Source: Actinoplanes campanulatus
Lineage (GTDB): Bacteria; Actinomycetota; Actinomycetes; Mycobacteriales; Micromonosporaceae
Assembly (NCBI RefSeq): GCF_014647795.1
Contig: NZ_BMPW01000018.1
Coordinates: 62,001-126,000, forward strand
Length of the DNA: 64,000 nucleotides
Direction of reading: 5' to 3'
Shown: one piece after another, positions 16,303 through 24,697 of the stretch
Numbering within the stretch: the first letter of the stretch is position 1
Layout: the number at the start of each line of letters is the position of its first letter
Position numbers and translations under genes: made by a program
Notes under the pieces: generated by a model
The model's database searches: none
Seen by the model: only the letters and a program-made list of their open reading frames with translations
What the model was told of the DNA's origin: nothing

Positions 16303-16641
16303 TCCGTCACGCACCGCGCGAGCGTCGTCGCGCTGGGTGCATGTTCGGGCCTGGATTCAGGTAGGGAAATGCGGAAGGTTCCACAGCAAATACACGTAGT
16401 GACTGTCTGTCATGGATTAGGCGAAGCCATTTCGGTGGAATTGTAAGGGAACGAGGTCGTCCATTCGGTTGTTTCGTTACTCTGGATGGGCGATAATTCC
16501 CTGCTCATGGCCTTGCCTGCGGATACGTCAAAACTTTGACGCTTGCGTCCACTGTTACTACGGCCCGGTGACAGGTCGTAATAGGTGAGGGGTCTTGGTG
16601 GCTGCGGGAACAGCCGTGCACAAGGGGGGAGGTGGCGGCAT
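16303..16641. other. Intergenic leader region of the PAS-EAL gene
   Basis: 339 bp with locally lower GC. It contains a TTGACG hexamer at 16536-16541, but no well-spaced -10 box could be fixed. A strong GGGGGGAGGTGG ribosome site ends the region. No small gene or stable hairpin was found. Confidence 0.4.
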
Positions 16642-18312
16642 ATGACGGTGCCCGAAGAACGGGAGCTCTGGACTCCCGCACCGCCGCACACCCTGCCGGA
16701 GCCACGGCAGCCCGCCGACGACCGGGCCGCGTGGTTCACGTACACCGCCGCCGGTGACCAGATCGTCTGGTCCGCGGCCCTCTCCGCGATGGTCGGCCGC
16801 ACCCCCACCGAGAAGGGGATGACCCGGCAGATCCTCGCCCGGCACGTCCACCGCGACGACCACGCCAAGGCCCTGGGCGCCATCACCGAAGCCTGGACCA
16901 GCCAGAACACCGTGCTCATCACGGTCCGGCTGATGCGCGCCGACGGCGGCTGGTTCGACGTCGACTGCACTCTCGAACCGATGGCCGGGCCGGACGGCAC
17001 GGTGCGCGGCATCCGCGGCACGATCCGCGACGTCTCGGCCCGCGAGCGGGCCCGCCGCGAGTCGGCCCGCCTCACCCGGCGCGGCGAGACCGTCCAGGCC
17101 TCGCTCGTCGAGCCGGATCCGGCCACCGGTCTACTCACCCGGGCGCGGTTCGCCGACGAGGTCGACCGCGCCCTGCGCGGAGCCGGGGGCGCGCTCCTGG
17201 TGCTCCGGATCCAGGCCGGGGAAACCGATGGGGTACGCCCGGAGCACAACGCCGATCTGCTGCACCGCACCGCCCGGCTGCTCGAGGACCGGGTCCGCCC
17301 GGAGCACCTGCTCGGGCGGGTCGGCCCCAACGAGATCGCCGTGCTGTTCGCCCGGACCACCTGGCGGGCCGCCCGTGAGCAGGCCCGGGTGCTGGTCGAG
17401 GCGCTGCGCGAGCCGGCGTGCGTCTGGGGTGGCCTGGTCCGGTTCGAGCAGGACGCCGAGGCCGGCAGTCACGGCCTGCTGATCGACGCCGAACAGGCCT
17501 GGCGGCAGTCCCGGGACGCGGACCGCCCGCTGACCCTGGTGGCGCACCCGGTCCCGGTCCGCGACCGGCAGGGCTCCTACCGCTCCCGGGTCGCCGACGC
17601 GCTCGGCACCGACCGGTTCACCCTCTACTCGCAGCCGATCCTGGAGTTGCAGACCAACCGGGTGACCCGGCACGAGCTGCTGCTGCGGGTGATCGACGAG
17701 AGCGACGGCCCGCAGTCGCCGATCCAGGTGCTGGACGCCGCCGAGCGGCTCGACGCGGTCTTCGACATCGATCTCTGGGTGGTGGAGCGGGCCATGCGGC
17801 TCGCCGCCGAGCAGCCCGGCCTGTGCCTGCAGGTCAACCTGTCCGGCCGGTCGGTCGGTGATCCGCGGCTGACCAACGAGGTGGAGAAGCTGCTGGACCG
17901 CTACCGGGTGGATCCGGCGCAGCTCACCTTCGAGATCACCGAGACGGCGCTGATCGGCAACCTGAGCGAGGCCCGCCGGTTCGCCGACCGGGTCCGCGAC
18001 CTGGGCTGCGGTCTGGCGCTGGACGACTTCGGCTCCGGCTACGCCTCGTTCCGCTACCTGCGGCTCTTCCCGATCGACCTCGTCAAGATCGACGGCGAGT
18101 ACGTGGTGGACCTGGTCGACAACCCGCAGGACCAGGTGCTGGTCCGGGCCCTGGTGCAGGTCTGCCAGGCGTACGGCATCCACACCGTCGCCGAGTTCGT
18201 GCAGGACGAGGCCACCCTGCGGATGCTGCGGGAGCTCGGCGTCGACTACGTGCAGGGCTACCTCATCGGCCGTCCGGAGCCGGTGATTCCGGGCCGATTG
18301 CGGAGGGCCTGA
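16642..18312 (+). CDS. PAS - degenerate GGDEF - EAL cyclic-di-GMP phosphodiesterase
   Basis: 556 aa, no membrane segment. A PAS domain (~25-140, DRAAWFTYTAAGDQIVWS through IRDVSARERAR) is followed by a degenerate GGDEF domain (~165-300) whose signature reads VGPNEIAVLF, so diguanylate cyclase activity is not expected. The EAL domain (~315-550) keeps the catalytic set: RHELLLR, NLSG, EITETA, LDDFGSGY, KIDGEY, AEFVQDE and QGYLIG. It should hydrolyse c-di-GMP under PAS control. A GGGAGGTGG site precedes the ATG at 16642. The oligoribonuclease gene at 60886 could complete pGpG turnover. Confidence 0.88.
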   Translation: MTVPEERELWTPAPPHTLPEPRQPADDRAAWFTYTAAGDQIVWSAALSAMVGRTPTEKGMTRQILARHVHRDDHAKALGAITEAWTSQNTVLITVRLMRADGGWFDVDCTLEPMAGPDGTVRGIRGTIRDVSARERARRESARLTRRGETVQASLVEPDPATGLLTRARFADEVDRALRGAGGALLVLRIQAGETDGVRPEHNADLLHRTARLLEDRVRPEHLLGRVGPNEIAVLFARTTWRAAREQARVLVEALREPACVWGGLVRFEQDAEAGSHGLLIDAEQAWRQSRDADRPLTLVAHPVPVRDRQGSYRSRVADALGTDRFTLYSQPILELQTNRVTRHELLLRVIDESDGPQSPIQVLDAAERLDAVFDIDLWVVERAMRLAAEQPGLCLQVNLSGRSVGDPRLTNEVEKLLDRYRVDPAQLTFEITETALIGNLSEARRFADRVRDLGCGLALDDFGSGYASFRYLRLFPIDLVKIDGEYVVDLVDNPQDQVLVRALVQVCQAYGIHTVAEFVQDEATLRMLRELGVDYVQGYLIGRPEPVIPGRLRRA

Positions 18313-18330
18313 CCCGGGTAACGTCCGGAC

Positions 18331-18720
18331 ATGGAGCACTTCACCATTGCCACTGTCGCTGAGCAGAGCCCCGATTTCCGCCGTGTGCTCTGGACCGGGA
18401 AGCACACCCAGCTCGTGATCATGACGGTCCCGCCGGGCGGCGAGATCGGCGAGGAGATCCACGAGGTGGACCAGATCCTGACCTTCGTGAGCGGGATCGG
18501 CAAGGCCGTCGTCGGCGGCCGGACCCGCAAGGTCGAGCAGGGAGACCTGGTCGTGGTGCCCGCCGGCACGAAGCACAACTTCGTCAACGACGGCGCGAAC
18601 CCGCTTGTCCTCTACACCGTCTACGGCCCGCCGGAGCACGCCGACGGGGCGGTGCACAAGACCAAGGAAGAGGCTGACGCGGCTGAGGAGGCCGGCAAGG
18701 ACGAGCCGCCCGCCGCATAG
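18331..18720 (+). CDS. Cupin domain protein
   Basis: A 129-aa single-domain cupin. Motif 1 is PPGGEIGEEIHEVDQILTF and motif 2 is EQGDLVVVPAGTKHNFVND. The metal-ligand set is partly altered (IHEVD instead of HxH). The tail is Lys/Glu/Ala-rich and probably disordered. It starts 18 bp after the EAL gene and ends before a strong terminator. The substrate is unknown. Confidence 0.85.
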   Translation: MEHFTIATVAEQSPDFRRVLWTGKHTQLVIMTVPPGGEIGEEIHEVDQILTFVSGIGKAVVGGRTRKVEQGDLVVVPAGTKHNFVNDGANPLVLYTVYGPPEHADGAVHKTKEEADAAEEAGKDEPPAA

Positions 18721-18732
18721 GAACCCTTAGGC

Positions 18733-18786
18733 ACACGGCGCCGGAACCGGCCGAGGCCCCCCAGCCAGCCGGTTCCGGCGCCGTGT
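18733..18786 (+). terminator. Strong hairpin terminator after cupin gene
   Basis: A perfect 19-bp stem (18733-18751 with 18768-18786), beginning ACACGGCGCCGGAACCGGC, and a 16-base loop. Confidence 0.8.
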
Positions 18787-18925
18787 CGGGGTGAAAGTCC
18801 CCGGACAGCGTACCCGGCCAGGTTCACGTAAGTCGATCGAATCCAGGGCCGATCCGTAACGCGTTGGCGTGGATCTCGGCTGTCCGGCCACTACCGTAGC
18901 CGTCGATCGCCACTAACCTGCCAGC

Positions 18926-19405
18926 ATGGACGAGCCTCGCTGGTTGACCGATGAGCAACAGCAAGCCTGGCGGCAGGTGATCGAAGTCCTCGTCCGGGTG
19001 CCGGCGGCGCTGGAGGCCCAACTCCAGCGGGACGCCGGCCTGACCCACATGGGCTACCTGGTCCTGATGACCCTCTCCGAGCGGTCCGATCGCCGTCTGT
19101 CGATGAGCAACCTGGCGAAACGGGCCAGCGCCTCGCTGTCCCGGCTCTCCCATGTGGTGGCCCGGCTGGAGGAGAAGGGCTGGGTCCAGCGGGAACGCGA
19201 CGCCGCGGACGGCCGGGTCCAGATCGCCGTGCTCACCGATGCCGGCTGGGAGAAGGTGGTGGAGTCGGCGCCCGGGCACGCGGAGGCCGTACAGCAATTG
19301 ATCTTCGATCGGCTCACCCCCGGGCAGGCCCGCCAGCTGGCCAAGGTCGCCGAGGCGCTGCTGGAGACGCCACTGGAGGTTCGTTCCCGTCCCGTTTCCC
19401 GGTGA
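18926..19405 (+). CDS. MarR family transcriptional regulator
   Basis: A 159-aa winged-helix regulator. Helices around VIEVLVRVPAALEAQLQRDAG are followed by the recognition region LSMSNLAKRASASLSRLSHVVARLEEKGWV and the wing RERDAADGRVQIAVLT, then a dimerisation helix pair. It lies 54 bp upstream of mscR on the same strand and is a plausible local regulator, possibly sensing electrophiles or redox stress. That link is inferred. Confidence 0.9.
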   Translation: MDEPRWLTDEQQQAWRQVIEVLVRVPAALEAQLQRDAGLTHMGYLVLMTLSERSDRRLSMSNLAKRASASLSRLSHVVARLEEKGWVQRERDAADGRVQIAVLTDAGWEKVVESAPGHAEAVQQLIFDRLTPGQARQLAKVAEALLETPLEVRSRPVSR

Positions 19406-19459
19406 GATCTGCGAGGCTGTCCTGATCGGACCAGCCACCGGTGAAGGGTCGTGGGAAAC

Positions 19460-20545
19460 ATGAGTCAGCGGGTGCGGGGCGTGATCGCCCGGGAGAAGGG
19501 CAAGCCGGTCGAGGTGGCCACCATCGTGGTGCCCGACCCAGGGCCGGGCGAGGCGGTCGTGAAGATCCAGGCCTGCGGGGTCTGCCACACCGACCTGCAC
19601 TATCGCGAGGGCGGGATCAACGACGAGTTCCCGTTCCTGCTCGGCCACGAGGCGGCCGGAGTGGTCGAGGCGGTCGGCGCCGGGGTCACCGATGTGGCGC
19701 CGGGCGACTTCGTGGTGCTCAACTGGCGGGCCGTCTGCGGCAACTGCCGGGCCTGTCACAAGGGCAAGCCGTGGTACTGCTTCGCCACCCACAACGCGGC
19801 CCAGAGGATGACGCTGGAGGACGGCACCGAGCTGTCCCCGGCCCTGGGCATCGGCGCGTTCGTGGAGAAGACGCTGGTGCACGCCGGCCAGTGCACCAAG
19901 GTCGACCCGGCGGCCCGGGCCGCCGCGGTCGGTCTGCTCGGCTGCGGCGTGATGGCCGGCATCGGCGCGGCCATCAACACCGGCGGCGTGACCCGTGGCG
20001 ACTCGGTCGCGGTGATCGGCTGCGGCGGGGTCGGCGACGGCGCGGTGGCCGGGGCGGCCCTGGCCGGCGCGACCACGATCATCGCGATCGACACCGACGA
20101 CCGGAAACTGGAGTGGGCCCGCGGGTTCGGGGCGACCCACACGATCAACGCGCGCGAGCACGACGTGGTGGAGAAGGTGCGCGAGCTGACCGGCGGGTTC
20201 GGCGCCGACGTGGTGGTCGAGGCGGTGGGCCGGCCGGAGACGTACCGGCAGGCCTTCTACGCCCGCGACCTGGCCGGGACCGTGGTGCTGGTCGGCGTGC
20301 CGACCCCGGAGATGACCATCGAGCTGCCGCTGCTCGACGTCTTCGGCCGGGGCGGCGCCCTCAAGTCCAGCTGGTACGGCGACTGCCTGCCCACCCGCGA
20401 CTTCCCGCTGCTCACCGAGCTCTACCGGCAGGGCCGGCTCGACCTGGACGCCTTCGTGACCGAGGAGATCGCGCTGGACGAGGTCGAGCAGGCCTTCGCG
20501 AAGATGCACACCGGCGACGTGCTTCGCTCAGTGGTGATCTTCTAA
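19460..20545 (+). CDS. mscR: S-(hydroxymethyl)mycothiol dehydrogenase
   Basis: A 361-aa zinc-dependent medium-chain alcohol dehydrogenase that oxidises the formaldehyde-mycothiol adduct with NAD. The catalytic-zinc region is [13 protein letters not shown] and GHEAAG. The structural-zinc cysteines lie in [16 protein letters not shown]. The NAD-binding motif reads [10 protein letters not shown], and SSWYGDC near the C-terminus is typical of this subgroup. The ATG at 19460 fits family starts ([11 protein letters not shown]); a GTG three codons upstream is possible. Its presence implies mycothiol biosynthesis and thus an actinobacterium. The usual partner MBL hydrolase is not adjacent. Confidence 0.93.
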   Translation: MSQRVRGVIAREKGKPVEVATIVVPDPGPGEAVVKIQACGVCHTDLHYREGGINDEFPFLLGHEAAGVVEAVGAGVTDVAPGDFVVLNWRAVCGNCRACHKGKPWYCFATHNAAQRMTLEDGTELSPALGIGAFVEKTLVHAGQCTKVDPAARAAAVGLLGCGVMAGIGAAINTGGVTRGDSVAVIGCGGVGDGAVAGAALAGATTIIAIDTDDRKLEWARGFGATHTINAREHDVVEKVRELTGGFGADVVVEAVGRPETYRQAFYARDLAGTVVLVGVPTPEMTIELPLLDVFGRGGALKSSWYGDCLPTRDFPLLTELYRQGRLDLDAFVTEEIALDEVEQAFAKMHTGDVLRSVVIF

Positions 20546-20557
20546 GCGGCCGTTCTC

Positions 20558-21916
20558 TCAGGCGGCGCGGGCGTAGGCCGGGGCGGACCGGTCGGCCAGC
20601 AGGTCCAGGCAGAGGGCGGCGGTCCGGCTGAAGGCGGAGGTGCCGAGGCCACCGCCCTCCTCCGGGTGGAAGCACTCGAAGTGGCCGCTGTGGTGCACCA
20701 ACCGGACCAGGCGGCGGCGCAGCTCCTCCGCCTCGTCCCGCCGGCCGTGCACCAGCAGGCCCCGGCGCAGCAGCCAGTTCACGTTGATCCAGACCGGGCC
20801 GCGCCGGTAGCGGTGGGCGTCGAACTCACGCGCGGTCCGGTCGTGGCTGGGCGCCGGCAGCCCGAACCGTTCCGACCGCAGCTCGGCCAGGATCCCGTCG
20901 ACCTGGTCCGGCTCCAGATCCGGCAGCATGAGCGGCAGCAGCCCGGAGACGCAGCGTGCCGGGCTGAGCCGCCCGGTCCGGACGTCACGCGCGTGGAAGG
21001 TGCGGGTCTCCGGGTTCCACAGCCGCCGCCCGATGGCCGCCGTGACATCGCGCGCCCGCTCCCGGTGCCGGCGCGCCTCGGACGGGCGGCCCAGTACCCC
21101 GGCGATCTGCGCGAGAGCCAGCTCGGCGGTGGCCAGCACGGCGTTGAAGCCGGGACATTCGACGACGAAGGCGTGCCGCTCGGCGAGCCCGGTGTCGGAG
21201 TAGCCCCCGGCCTGGTAGTCCAGCACGAGACCGGCGTACCGGGCATGGTCCGTGTCGGCCGGAGGGTGAGCCGCGCCGGAGACCGCGCGGTCCAGCAGGC
21301 CGGGGTTCGCCGGCACGGCGGCCAGCGCCTCGTCCCAGGCCGGGCTGTCGTCCAGCCCGGACTCCCAGGGGTGCACGATGGACGCCAGCCCACCGCCGCC
21401 CGCGTCCCGCCGGTCGCCGAGGTACTCCTGCTGCGCCACCAGCCGTGGGTAGAGCCGGTCGAGTTCGATCCGGGCCTGCTGGACGGCGTCCGCGCCGTGC
21501 GCCGCGGCATGCCGGTAGACCTCCCACGCGGCGAGCGCGTGCAGCGGCGGCTGGACCAGGCCGGTGCTGCTCCGGGCGGGCCGCCCGGCGTAGGCGGGCA
21601 CGTTCCAGAACCGGGGCCCGGGGAAGTGGGCGTCCTCCGGGGTGTCCGGGTCGAAGGCGATGTGCGGCACCCGGCCGTCCGGCCACTGGGCCGCGAAGAG
21701 GCTGCCCAGATCCCGCCAGGCACGCGGCTGGTTCACGTAGGCCAGCCCGATCGCCGTGAACGCCGTGTCCCAGCTCCGCTGATGCGGGTGGAGCGTGCGC
21801 GACGGCACCGTGTGGTCACCCACCCAGTTGGCGTCGAGCACCCGGACCGCGGAGGTCCACAGCTCCGCGCTCACCTCCGGGATCACCGGCAGGGACGGGG
21901 ACAGGTCGGGGTGCAT
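20558..21916 (-). CDS. GH63-like glycoside hydrolase (glucosyl/mannosylglycerate hydrolase type)
   Basis: A 452-aa (alpha/alpha)6-barrel enzyme. Recognisable segments are HQRSWDTAFTAIGLAY, GRVPHIAF, WNVPAYAGRP, QPPLHALAAWEVYR, SIVHPWESGLDDSPAWDEA (acid residue region), RRGPVWINVNWLLRRGL and FHPEEGGGLGTSAFSRTAAL (second catalytic acid region). This pattern matches GH63 enzymes that hydrolyse glucosylglycerate or mannosylglycerate. No signal peptide is seen. The ATG at 21916 has GGAAAGG upstream; an extension to 21958 is possible. It converges on mscR. Confidence 0.8.
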   Translation of the reverse strand: MHPDLSPSLPVIPEVSAELWTSAVRVLDANWVGDHTVPSRTLHPHQRSWDTAFTAIGLAYVNQPRAWRDLGSLFAAQWPDGRVPHIAFDPDTPEDAHFPGPRFWNVPAYAGRPARSSTGLVQPPLHALAAWEVYRHAAAHGADAVQQARIELDRLYPRLVAQQEYLGDRRDAGGGGLASIVHPWESGLDDSPAWDEALAAVPANPGLLDRAVSGAAHPPADTDHARYAGLVLDYQAGGYSDTGLAERHAFVVECPGFNAVLATAELALAQIAGVLGRPSEARRHRERARDVTAAIGRRLWNPETRTFHARDVRTGRLSPARCVSGLLPLMLPDLEPDQVDGILAELRSERFGLPAPSHDRTAREFDAHRYRRGPVWINVNWLLRRGLLVHGRRDEAEELRRRLVRLVHHSGHFECFHPEEGGGLGTSAFSRTAALCLDLLADRSAPAYARAA

Positions 21917-22028
21917 CAGACAATTGGCCTTTCCGCTGGGCCGCCCGGTGAGACCCACTCATCGGCCGTCAGCGACCGGCCCGCAGGGAAATGGGCGCAC
22001 GCATTCTGGCGTCGCCGGCCCTTTTCGA

Positions 22029-23096
22029 TCAAGCGCTGATGTGCCGCCACAACCGGCTGCGACGGCCGGGTAGATAGGGGGAGTCCAGGCGCTTCGCGAC
22101 GACTCCCGGCAGGCCCTGGTCGCGTGCCGCCTCCCGGGCGAACTCGCCGCCGCCCGGGAAGTACGGCGGCGTCTGCCAGTGGTCGCCGGCCAGGGACAGG
22201 CCCTCCAGCAGTTCACGGCGCTCGGCGTACCGGACCACCTCGATCGTCGCGTGCCCCTCCAGCCACAGCAGGTCGTAGAGCAGCAGATGCGCGGGCGTGC
22301 GCTCGGCCGCCCGCCGCGCCGCCGCGGAGTCCTTCGGCGCCTCGCGCCGGGCGAGCAGCGCGGGATCGGGCCGGGCGCCGTCGAACGTGACGATCTCCCC
22401 GTCCAGCACGGCCTCGACCGGCGCGAGCGCCGGGCCCAACGGCCGGATCTCCGGAAACCACGAGGTCACATCATCGCCGCCGGCTTCGGTGAGACGCACT
22501 CTTCCCCCGGAGACGTACGCGAGGACGCGCCGCCCGCCCCACGCCATCTCATAGCCCCAGTCCGGGTCGTCGGACGGGAGCCCGGCGGCCGGGGTGGTCA
22601 GCATCGGCCGCAGCGCCTCGGGCATCGGCTCCCAGCCCGGCTCGGCGGGGTCCATCCGGCGCACCATCCAGTCCCGGTCGCCGGTCCGGAAGAAGACGTA
22701 ACGCCCGCTCGTGCGCTCCCCGTGGAAGGTGACACCGATCTCATCGTCGCGCCACTTGTCGGCCTCGTAGGTGCCGCGGTCGAAGATCGTCATCCGGCCG
22801 CCGCCGTACTGGCCGGCCGGGATCTCACCGGCGAAGTCCAGGTATTCCAGCGGGTGGTCCTCGGTGTGCCTGGCCAGGTTGTTGCGGGCCCGGTCGCGGG
22901 GCAGCCCGCGCGGCACGGCGAACGAGACCAGCACGCCGTCCCGTTCCAGCCGGACGTCCCAGTGCAGACTGCGGGCGTGGTGCTGCTGGATGACGAACCG
23001 GCGCCAGCCGCTCGGCTCGGGGCGGGAGCGGGGCACCGGCTCGGGCGTGCGCCGGGCGTCCCGCTTGCGGCGGTACTCGTCGAGGCGGTCCGTCAT
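22029..23096 (-). CDS. LigD-like 3'-phosphoesterase with degenerate ligase domain
   Basis: 355 aa. Residues ~30-150 form a LigD phosphoesterase domain with intact motifs: IQQHHARSLHWDVRLERDG and QYGGGRMTIFDRGTYE. Residues ~170-355 resemble the ATP-dependent ligase adenylation domain (LDGEIVTFDG, VVAKRLDSPYLPGRRS). The nucleophile motif KWDG reads AWGG, and motif V reads LWRHIS instead of W-x-K-x-K. The OB-fold domain is absent. It should clean 3' ends but not ligate, possibly aiding non-homologous end joining. No ku or ligD polymerase gene is adjacent. Confidence 0.85.
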   Translation of the reverse strand: MTDRLDEYRRKRDARRTPEPVPRSRPEPSGWRRFVIQQHHARSLHWDVRLERDGVLVSFAVPRGLPRDRARNNLARHTEDHPLEYLDFAGEIPAGQYGGGRMTIFDRGTYEADKWRDDEIGVTFHGERTSGRYVFFRTGDRDWMVRRMDPAEPGWEPMPEALRPMLTTPAAGLPSDDPDWGYEMAWGGRRVLAYVSGGRVRLTEAGGDDVTSWFPEIRPLGPALAPVEAVLDGEIVTFDGARPDPALLARREAPKDSAAARRAAERTPAHLLLYDLLWLEGHATIEVVRYAERRELLEGLSLAGDHWQTPPYFPGGGEFAREAARDQGLPGVVAKRLDSPYLPGRRSRLWRHISA

Positions 23097-23456
23097 ACCC
23101 GGATTGTCTGCCCCTACCCGGAGCGAAATACACCGGTGTAACTCGATCGGCGGGCGAAACTGTCGTACCCCGGTGGTTTGCTCTCGTCATGCACACCGCA
23201 CTGCACCGTCACTACCGGCACCGCCGGGCCGTGGCCCTGGCCCGCGCGGGCCGCGCGTTCGCGGTTCTGACCGCAGTGGACGGTCCAGACCGGACGGACA
23301 GTGCGGACTGTCCAAGTAGCTTGACTCTGCGTGGCGTGCAACCTCAGGTGCTGTACAAATCGGACCAGATGCTGACCGAGGGTGTTCCCCGGGTCAGTCG
23401 CTGCCGGTAGTGTTCTGGCTCCGACGCGTATCCATCGACAGGAAGGCGTTGGTGCG
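23097..23456. other. Intergenic region before the FAD monooxygenase
   Basis: 360 bp between divergent genes. It holds a cluster of GGAC/GTCC half-sites including a perfect palindrome at 23296-23313. A TTGACT hexamer at 23321 has no convincing -10 partner. A 73-codon open frame here overlaps the palindrome and has no protein-like features. Confidence 0.45.
23296..23313. promoter_or_regulatory. GGACAGT-GCGG-ACTGTCC palindrome
   Basis: Perfect 7-bp arms around a 4-base centre, with a further GGACGGTCC palindrome about 10 bases upstream. Placement suits an operator for the monooxygenase gene or the divergent phosphoesterase gene. Confidence 0.4.
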
Positions 23457-24563
23457 ATGACCTTGCGCATCCTCGTGGTGGGCGCCGGCATCGCCGGCCT
23501 GGCCGCGGCCCGTGGGCTGCGAGTCGCCGGCTTCCGGCCGGAGGTGGTGGAGGCTCTGCCCGCCACCGTCGTCCCGGGCGCCGGCATCTACCTACCAGGC
23601 AATGCCTCCCGCGCGTTGCGCCTGCTCGGGCTCGACGTTCCGTTACGCCCGCTCGGTGACCTGATCTTCCGCCAGGTCTTCCTCGACCAGCGCGGCCGCC
23701 AACTGTTCGAGATGGACGTCGCGGGTCTCTGGGCCGGGGTCGGCGAGTCCCGCGCGCTCTCCCGCGCCGACCTCCAGCAGGTCCTGCTCACCGGGGTCGG
23801 CGGCGAGGTGCGTTTCGACACCGAGGTGCGCGACCTGCAGGTCGTCGACGGCGCCGCCAAGGTGGAGTTCGCAAGCGGCGGCATCTCGGAGTACGACCTG
23901 GTCGTCGGCGCCGACGGCCGGCGGTCGATGATCCGGGGCCGGGTGGGCCTGGGCGGCCCGGCCGTGCCGACCGGGCAGATCGTCTATCGCGCCGTGGTCA
24001 GCGGCGGCCCACCGCTCACCGACTGGACAGCGGTGCTCGGCCGGCGGTCGCAGTTCGTGGCCATGCCGATGGGTGGGCGGCGGCTCTACTGCTACGCCGA
24101 CGAGACCGCGCCGGACACCCCCAACCCGGACGACCCGCGGGCCCGCCTGCGTGAGCTCTTCGAGGGGTTCGGCGGACCCGTCCCGGCCATCCTCGACAAG
24201 ATCGAGAAGGTGCAGGTCGCCCGCACCGACGAGGTGGTCCTGCCGGCCTGGTCCAAGGGGCCGGTCGTGCTGGTCGGCGACGCGGCGCACGCCACCGCGC
24301 CGACTCTGGCCCAGGGCGCCGCGATGTCCTTCGAGGACGGTTACGTGCTCGGGCAGGAGCTGCGGTCGGCCGGTGGCGACATCCCCAAGGCCCTTCGGGC
24401 GTACGAGGATCGTCGCCGCCGGCGCTGCGCCGAGGTGCGCGAGCGGACCCGGGAGCGGGACCGGACCCGGGACGTGCCACCCGCCCTGCGCGACCCGATG
24501 CTGCGGCGTCGCGGGGTCCGCATCTTCACCGACCACTGCCGGGCGCTGGTGGCTCCGGTCTGA
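23457..24563 (+). CDS. FAD-dependent monooxygenase (PF01494 type)
   Basis: A 368-aa class A flavoprotein hydroxylase. The Rossmann dinucleotide motif VVGAGIAGLAAARGL opens the protein, the DG motif is DLVVGADGRRSMIR, and the FAD-ribityl GD motif is VVLVGDAAHATAPTLAQGA. The substrate region resembles UbiH/salicylate-hydroxylase relatives; the substrate is unknown. AGGAAGG lies 11 bases before the ATG. It is a single-gene unit followed by ctaD. Confidence 0.9.
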   Translation: MTLRILVVGAGIAGLAAARGLRVAGFRPEVVEALPATVVPGAGIYLPGNASRALRLLGLDVPLRPLGDLIFRQVFLDQRGRQLFEMDVAGLWAGVGESRALSRADLQQVLLTGVGGEVRFDTEVRDLQVVDGAAKVEFASGGISEYDLVVGADGRRSMIRGRVGLGGPAVPTGQIVYRAVVSGGPPLTDWTAVLGRRSQFVAMPMGGRRLYCYADETAPDTPNPDDPRARLRELFEGFGGPVPAILDKIEKVQVARTDEVVLPAWSKGPVVLVGDAAHATAPTLAQGAAMSFEDGYVLGQELRSAGGDIPKALRAYEDRRRRRCAEVRERTRERDRTRDVPPALRDPMLRRRGVRIFTDHCRALVAPV

Positions 24564-24697
24564 CCGGGCGGCGCGGCCGCCGTGTCCGTTGGTCACCCCG
24601 CGAAGGCCGAAAGTAGGTGGGGGACTATTCTGCCACCGGAGTACGCCCGATCATCGGGATATCCCGAGAGGGACGAACGAGACAACGGAGGCAATTC

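Noticed and set aside
23189-23410. 73-codon frame upstream of the monooxygenase
   Set aside because: Overlaps a palindromic regulatory region, has no ribosome site and no recognisable features.
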